Shown here: positions 59,718 to 64,000 of the stretch, one piece after another
Layout of the letters: each line of letters begins with the position of its first letter
How positions within the stretch are numbered: the first letter of the stretch is position 1
Assembly: GCA_017547145.1 (NCBI GenBank)
Contig: JAFYQJ010000005.1
Coordinates: 310,001 to 374,000 of the forward strand
Direction: 5' to 3'
Origin: Paludibacteraceae bacterium
GTDB taxonomy: Bacteria; Bacteroidota; Bacteroidia; Bacteroidales; Paludibacteraceae
DNA length: 64,000 nt
Program-made: the position numbers and the translations under genes
Notes under the pieces: generated by a model
The model's database searches: none
What the model saw: only the letters and a program-made list of their open reading frames with translations
Told to the model about the DNA's origin: nothing

Positions 59718-60605
59718 ATGTACGAACTCAATCTTAGAAATCGCGACATATCAGACCATGACTTAATTATGGACTTACAATTAGTCGCAAATAAGTATAA
59801 TAAGGACTCTTTATCACAGAGTGAGTATGACATATTGGGGAAATATCATAGTAGTACTATACGGCGACGATTTGGGTCATGGAAATCTGCATTAAAAAAT
59901 GCCAATTTAAGATACACAAGAAAAAATTGCAAAGAACATGACTGCTGTATGTCTGATGAAGATTTTATCAATGATGTTAAAGATGTCGCAAAGAGATTAA
60001 ATAAAAATAGCATTTCATATTGTGAATATCAACAATATGGAAAGTACGCGATAAGTAAAACGACTAAACGAATAGGTGGTTGGAATCGTGTATTACAACT
60101 TGCCAAATTAGAATCCACCCACTACAAGTTGGGAAAAGGGAAAACTATCTTAGATAGTGACTTATTGATTGAAATTGAATCAATGTGGATTAAATTAGGT
60201 CGGCAACCAACAACAAATGATGTTAAAAATAAACTTTCAAAGTATAGTTTAAATACCTATACAAGACGTTTTGGGAGTTGGAATAACACTTTAATAAGAT
60301 TTGTTGAATTTATAAATGATGATAAAAAGTATAGAGAAGAAAACATTGAACAAAAGTCTCTAAATTCAGAAGAAATCATAACCAAACACACTACAAGGAG
60401 AGAACCAAGCAACCGTTTGAAAGTGCAAGTGCTAATGAGAGACGGAAATCGCTGTCGCTTATGTGGAGTTGAATGTAATGATGGTATTCACAACATCCAT
60501 TTTGACCACATAATTCCGTGGTCCAAAGGAGGTGAAACGGTTTTAGAAAATCTACAAGTGCTATGTAGTAAATGTAATTTAGCAAAAGGCAATATTTCCA
60601 ACTAA
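59718..60605 (+). CDS. HNH endonuclease with homing-endonuclease-associated repeats
   Basis: 295 aa from ATG 59718. Three helical DNA-binding repeats of about 55-65 residues each end in a similar unit: STIRRRFGSWKSAL, KTTKRIGGWNRVL, NTYTRRFGSWNNTL (residues about 45, 115 and 190), the pattern of HNH repeat proteins. A C-terminal HNH nuclease (about 238-294) has the CRLC...CSKC zinc cysteines and the catalytic HFDHIIPWSKGG...N core. The gene is AT-rich and lies between a decayed methyltransferase tail and a palindrome, consistent with a mobile or defence gene. Target site unknown. Confidence 0.85.
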   Translation: MYELNLRNRDISDHDLIMDLQLVANKYNKDSLSQSEYDILGKYHSSTIRRRFGSWKSALKNANLRYTRKNCKEHDCCMSDEDFINDVKDVAKRLNKNSISYCEYQQYGKYAISKTTKRIGGWNRVLQLAKLESTHYKLGKGKTILDSDLLIEIESMWIKLGRQPTTNDVKNKLSKYSLNTYTRRFGSWNNTLIRFVEFINDDKKYREENIEQKSLNSEEIITKHTTRREPSNRLKVQVLMRDGNRCRLCGVECNDGIHNIHFDHIIPWSKGGETVLENLQVLCSKCNLAKGNISN

Positions 60606-60647
60606 TGACTTTTATTTAACTTTTAAAGTTAGAATAACATAAAAAGA

Positions 60648-60687
60648 ATGTATCAAGGTTGTCTTTTTATTGATTACCTTGATACAT
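60648..60687. repeat. 12-bp inverted repeat downstream of the HNH gene
   Basis: ATGTATCAAGGT and ACCTTGATACAT are perfect 12-bp arms around a 16-nt loop. It can act as a terminator, but the arms are not GC-rich and no T-run follows, so an element end or recognition site is also possible. A further ATACA-TATT-TGTAT dyad lies at about 60709-60722. Confidence 0.5.
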
Positions 60688-61038
60688 ATATCGTATCGTA
60701 TATTTCATACATATTTGTATAAATTATCCCCTATTATGTCAATCAATTAGAGTGAAATGCTATGATTCATAGGATGATTTAGTAATACCCTACGCTAAAA
60801 TGTCAAGGATATCGAGAGTCTGTTTACCTTTGACTGTTTGGAAGTATAAAACCTTATTGGAAAACTCAAGGAACAAACGCCAAAGGAAATCCTAATTGCT
60901 AGGCAGTATCGTTAAATAGAAGGTATTATTGCAATTTTACACTGACCTCAAGTTTAAAAAGACACTTAGGGTCACCATTTGCTTCTATAATGTAATGCTT
61001 GTTGCCCATTGTTGTTCCGCTTGCGTCAAGGCTTTTTT
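60688..61038. other. Gene-poor, AT-rich stretch with degraded coding signal
   Basis: Contains no complete gene I can support. A minus-strand run at about 60927-61030 (ending NKHYIIEANGDPKCLFKLEVSVKLQ) and a plus-strand run near 60855-60900 (LIGKLKEQTPKEIL) look like protein fragments broken by stops; the family is not recognised. Confidence 0.35.
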
Positions 61039-62811
61039 TTATTCTTCCGAAAAATGTACCAATACGTGGCGGTACGAGTTGAAAATTTTTGACTTGGAAA
61101 CGTAGCCAATGTAAACGTCGTTTTCGTCTACCACGGGTAGGTTCCAAGCGTTGGTTTGCTCAAACACGTCCATCACTTTTTCCATAGGCATATTCAGGTA
61201 AATGCGTGCAGGCGTGGAAATCATCAGTTGCTTCACCGTGAAGCGCTGATACAGCTCGGGGCGGAACATAATGTTGCGCACCTCGTCGAGGAGTACCGCT
61301 CCAAGCAACTTGCCTCGTGCATCTACCACGGGGAAAATATTGCGATGCGAATGCGAAATGACCTTTACCAATTCGCCTAGGTTCATTTCGGGCGACACTT
61401 TTTCGAGGTCAGTTTCTATCACATTTTCCATCTTCAGGAGCGTAAGCACGGCTTTGTCTTTATGGTGCGTGAGCAATTCGCCCTTTTGTGCCAAACGTAT
61501 GGCGTAAAGGCTGTGTGGCTCAAAAGCCTTGATGGTAACGTATGAAATGGTTGAGGTGATCATGAGCGTCATAAAGAGGTCATAGCCACCCGTAAGCTCG
61601 GCAATGAGAAATATGCCGGTAAACGGAGCGTGCATTACGCCCGACATCAAGCCCGCCATTCCGGCAAAAGCAAAGTTGCTCTTTGGCACATTTAACCCAA
61701 AGGCATTGAAACATTGTGCCACCAAAAATCCCGTCAAACATCCCACAAAAAGACTTGGTGCAAAAATTCCACCCGTGCCTCCACCTCCGTTGGTTGCTGC
61801 CGAAGCAAAAATTTTGAAGAACACGATTAAACTCAAATAAAGCAAAATAGCCCAAATTTGATTTCTATATTCATAGAATAAACTTCCGCCAAAAAGCGAT
61901 TCACTGTTGCCATTCAAAAGTTCGCCAATCGTGTCGTAGCCTTCGCCATAGAGCGGAGGGAAAAGGAAAATAAGCACACCCAACATGGCACCACCGAGCA
62001 ATATTTTTTTGTATGGTTTGTTCAGTTTCTTAAAAATCTGCTCCAAGCGGTTCATTCCTCTTGTGAAATACAATGAGACAAATCCGCAAGCTACGCCAAG
62101 CACAATGATGTACGGAATACGGCTTAAGGTGAAAGGTTCCCAATGTTCGAAGTGGAACATTGCCTCGTTGCCTGTAAGGAAATAGGAAACTGCTGTGGCC
62201 GTAACCGACGAAATGAGCAATGGCACAAGCGAAGTCATAGTCATATCGATGAGCAACACCTCGAAGGTGAACATCACACCCGCAATAGGTGCCTTAAAAA
62301 TTCCGCCAATGGCACCCGCCGCTCCGCACCCAACAAGGAGCATCAGGGTTTTTTGGTCCATTTTGAAGAACTTGCCTAAGTTCGACCCAATGGCCGACCC
62401 CGTGAGCACGATAGGCGCTTCGGCTCCTACCGACCCACCAAACCCAATGGTAATGGAGCTGGCCACGATAGACGACCACATGTTGTGAATTTTAATAATG
62501 GCCTTATGCTGCGAAATAGCATAAAGAATTTTGGTAACCCCGTGGCTGATGTCGTCTTTTACCACGTAGCGCACAAACAAACTTGCTAGCGTGATACCGA
62601 TAAGCGGATAAGCCAAATACCAGTAGTTGGCTTCGCCTTGTTTGAAAAACGAGGTCAGCATGTTTTGTATCAGATGAATGGTCTCTTTGAGCACCACCGC
62701 CGCTAACGCCGCACCAATGCCCACAAAAAAACTGAGAAGTAGCACAAAATGCTTCTTTTGAATATGGCGTTCGCGCCACCCAATCATTTTCAAATACCAA
62801 CCTTGCTTCAT
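61039..62811 (-). CDS. ClC-family chloride channel/transporter with two CBS domains
   Basis: 590 aa from the ATG at 62811 (MKQGWYLKMIGWR), one base after the stop of the next gene. The ClC core (about 20-435) shows DISHGV (the Ser-containing anion site), GGSVGAEAPIV (gating Glu), FKAPIAGVMFTFEVLL and GGGGTGGIFAPSLFVG. In the FTFEVLL segment the second glutamate of the H+ path in E. coli ClC (FIIEEM) is Val, which favours channel-like behaviour. Two CBS domains follow (about 450-585), ending GYVSKSKIF. The gene is clearly GC-richer than its neighbours, suggesting different ancestry. Confidence 0.9.
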   Translation of the reverse strand: MKQGWYLKMIGWRERHIQKKHFVLLLSFFVGIGAALAAVVLKETIHLIQNMLTSFFKQGEANYWYLAYPLIGITLASLFVRYVVKDDISHGVTKILYAISQHKAIIKIHNMWSSIVASSITIGFGGSVGAEAPIVLTGSAIGSNLGKFFKMDQKTLMLLVGCGAAGAIGGIFKAPIAGVMFTFEVLLIDMTMTSLVPLLISSVTATAVSYFLTGNEAMFHFEHWEPFTLSRIPYIIVLGVACGFVSLYFTRGMNRLEQIFKKLNKPYKKILLGGAMLGVLIFLFPPLYGEGYDTIGELLNGNSESLFGGSLFYEYRNQIWAILLYLSLIVFFKIFASAATNGGGGTGGIFAPSLFVGCLTGFLVAQCFNAFGLNVPKSNFAFAGMAGLMSGVMHAPFTGIFLIAELTGGYDLFMTLMITSTISYVTIKAFEPHSLYAIRLAQKGELLTHHKDKAVLTLLKMENVIETDLEKVSPEMNLGELVKVISHSHRNIFPVVDARGKLLGAVLLDEVRNIMFRPELYQRFTVKQLMISTPARIYLNMPMEKVMDVFEQTNAWNLPVVDENDVYIGYVSKSKIFNSYRHVLVHFSEE

Positions 62812-62812
62812 A

Positions 62813-64000
62813 CTAAATACCTTTCCCTTTGAAAACAATTTCGATACTATAAACAATTATTTTTATATCATTAAAAATAGACATATTATCCATATAAATG
62901 ATATCATAATTGAGACGCTCTTTCATTTCTACAATAGAATGTGTATAACCAACTTTTATTGGCCCCCACGAAAGCAAACCAGGCTTTATTTTATACAAAA
63001 GGCAATAATAAGGAGCTTCTTTGATGATTTGCTGAATAAAATATGCTCTTTCGGGACGAGGACCAACAATCGACATATCGCCTTTTAAAATATTAAACAA
63101 TTGAGGTAGTTCGTCAATTCTATATTTCCGCATAAACTTTCCATAAGAAGTTATTCTTGGATCATCGGCTTGCGTCAATTGTGGAGGAATTCCTTTTTCG
63201 GCATTGTCGTACATCGACCTAAATTTATATATAATAAAAGGTACGCCACCTTTTCCTATACGTTCCTGCTTATAAAGAATTGGACCTTTCGAATTTAATT
63301 TTATTCTAATTGCCACATACACAAAATAAGGAGAAAGCATTACAATGCCTACAACACTAATTGCTATATCAAAAAATCTCTTCATCGAACGTTGCCATGC
63401 TGGCATAGATAGTGTCGACAAACTAATCAACGGAACAGAGTCGATATCATTTAAAACTACACGTCCGGTAATAATTTCCAACTGACGTGGAAGTATGCTT
63501 ATTTCAAGGTTCTGATATTTTATCAAATCGTTAATAATATCGAAAACTAAAGCAGATTCGTCATTCTCAAGAGCAATAATAACATTTTGAATATTATTGT
63601 TTTTAATAATAGATTCAAGCTGCGAAATATTACCTACAACCTTTCCCGAGACTCTTTTTGGTCTTCTACTTGTACGCACAAAACCTATAAGATTTGAGCC
63701 ATAAAAACGTATTTTGTTATTTATACTTTGTGCAGTTTTTTCTGCTGTTTGGCCTGTTCCTATTATTAATAAATTAAATTGTATTGTCCCTTTTTTGATT
63801 TTCGAAAAATAATTTTGTGTAATGCAAAAACGCACAAAATACATTAACAAAAACTGCAATCCCCACAATACAAAAAATGATTGATAATAAAAATGATACG
63901 AAACAACAACATCATCAATCAATATTACAAAAAAGGTAATCAAACTCGATATAAATGATCCCGTAAGCGTAGAAAACAACTCTATAATGCGAGAACGCGT
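62813..64000 (-). CDS. WcaJ-type undecaprenyl-phosphate sugar-1-phosphate transferase (5' end beyond window)
   Basis: 395 codons visible; the frame stays open to the window edge and the true start is outside. Membrane helices (about 10-55 of the visible part), a nucleotide-binding-like middle (LLIIGTGQTAEKTAQSI), another helix, then the bacterial sugar transferase domain: KRFFDIAISVVGIVMLSP, KQERIGKGG, IYKFRSMYDNAE, RYRIDELPQLFNILKGDMSIVGPRPER-type motif (RIDELPQ, SIVGPRPER) and WGPIKVGY. It starts a surface polysaccharide repeat unit on undecaprenyl phosphate. Followed directly by the ClC gene. Confidence 0.9.
   Translation of the reverse strand, partial: TRSRIIELFSTLTGSFISSLITFFVILIDDVVVSYHFYYQSFFVLWGLQFLLMYFVRFCITQNYFSKIKKGTIQFNLLIIGTGQTAEKTAQSINNKIRFYGSNLIGFVRTSRRPKRVSGKVVGNISQLESIIKNNNIQNVIIALENDESALVFDIINDLIKYQNLEISILPRQLEIITGRVVLNDIDSVPLISLSTLSMPAWQRSMKRFFDIAISVVGIVMLSPYFVYVAIRIKLNSKGPILYKQERIGKGGVPFIIYKFRSMYDNAEKGIPPQLTQADDPRITSYGKFMRKYRIDELPQLFNILKGDMSIVGPRPERAYFIQQIIKEAPYYCLLYKIKPGLLSWGPIKVGYTHSIVEMKERLNYDIIYMDNMSIFNDIKIIVYSIEIVFKGKGI

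Noticed and set aside
60926-61147. 73-codon minus-strand ORF overlapping the ClC 3' end
   Set aside because: Its first half is a shadow of ClC; only the last part outside ClC may be a gene fragment, with no support as a complete gene.
1-64000. CRISPR arrays, rRNA genes, complete insertion sequences, prophage genes
   Set aside because: None were seen; no regularly spaced direct repeats or transposase genes could be recognised.

Overview
The window is a 64 kb AT-rich segment of a Bacteroidota chromosome, most likely order Bacteroidales. The evidence is GldH and a PorP/SprF-like protein, two proteins ending in type IX secretion (T9SS) C-terminal sorting domains, TonB-dependent receptors with carboxypeptidase-like N-terminal domains, DUF6057 and DUF4465 family proteins, a glycine-lipid acyltransferase pair, and the Bacteroidota -7 promoter element TAnnTTTG in front of many genes. 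Genus cannot be fixed from sequence alone.

Layout. 1-6.5 kb: a nearly complete tryptophanase/tyrosine phenol-lyase family gene, then a secreted GEVED-repeat T9SS protein and a GH29 alpha-L-fucosidase in one unit. 6.6 kb: tRNA-Gly(CCC). 6.9-8.5 kb: AspT/YidE-like transporter. 8.5-11.4 kb: a compact accessory cassette on the minus strand (XRE regulator, secreted protein, VanZ-like membrane protein, two six-cysteine defensin-like peptides, and a MauE-thioredoxin fusion), with its own promoter, a candidate operator, an internal hairpin terminator and a large inverted repeat upstream. 11.5-16.5 kb: DUF4465 lipoprotein, a calcium/cation antiporter, and a three-gene metal unit (HYC_CC_PP-like protein, TonB receptor, HMA metallochaperone). 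16.6-23.6 kb: a plus-strand housekeeping run (holB, ricT, gldH, trmB, SUI1/YciH, addA). 23.6-31 kb, minus strand: PorP/SprF-like protein, lipoprotein hydrolase, HD phosphohydrolase, outer-membrane receptor and a TPR/HTH regulator. 31-41.3 kb, minus strand: pepD, DUF6057 plus a CxxCH/PD40 lipoprotein, thioredoxin, an M20 deacylase with argB (arginine synthesis), an MFS transporter and an S41 protease. 41.5-44.2 kb: rbfA, a LolC/E-like permease and a Big2 lipoprotein. 44.2-51 kb, minus strand: a T9SS subtilisin with a separate propeptide-like protein, a uracil-DNA glycosylase-like protein, prfC and a flavoprotein. 51-59.3 kb: an acyltransferase, a DEAD helicase, a dipeptidase, the glycine-lipid pair, a nucleotidyltransferase and galE. 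59.3-61 kb: a small degraded island with the C-terminal remnant of a DNA methyltransferase and an intact HNH endonuclease. 61-64 kb: a GC-richer ClC channel gene and a WcaJ-type sugar-phosphate transferase cut by the window end.

The most interesting candidate system is the 8.56-11.2 kb cassette. Two adjacent small secreted proteins show the cysteine spacing of arthropod CS-alpha-beta defensins (C-x13/16-C-x3-C-x9-C-x6/7-C-x-C). They are followed by a membrane oxidoreductase carrying a CGC motif and a DsbA-like CPHC motif, which suits it to folding disulfide-rich peptides. A VanZ-like protein and a secreted protein upstream are plausible self-protection or partner functions, and a small XRE protein is the plausible regulator. 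All functional statements about this cassette are inference from sequence pattern and gene order.
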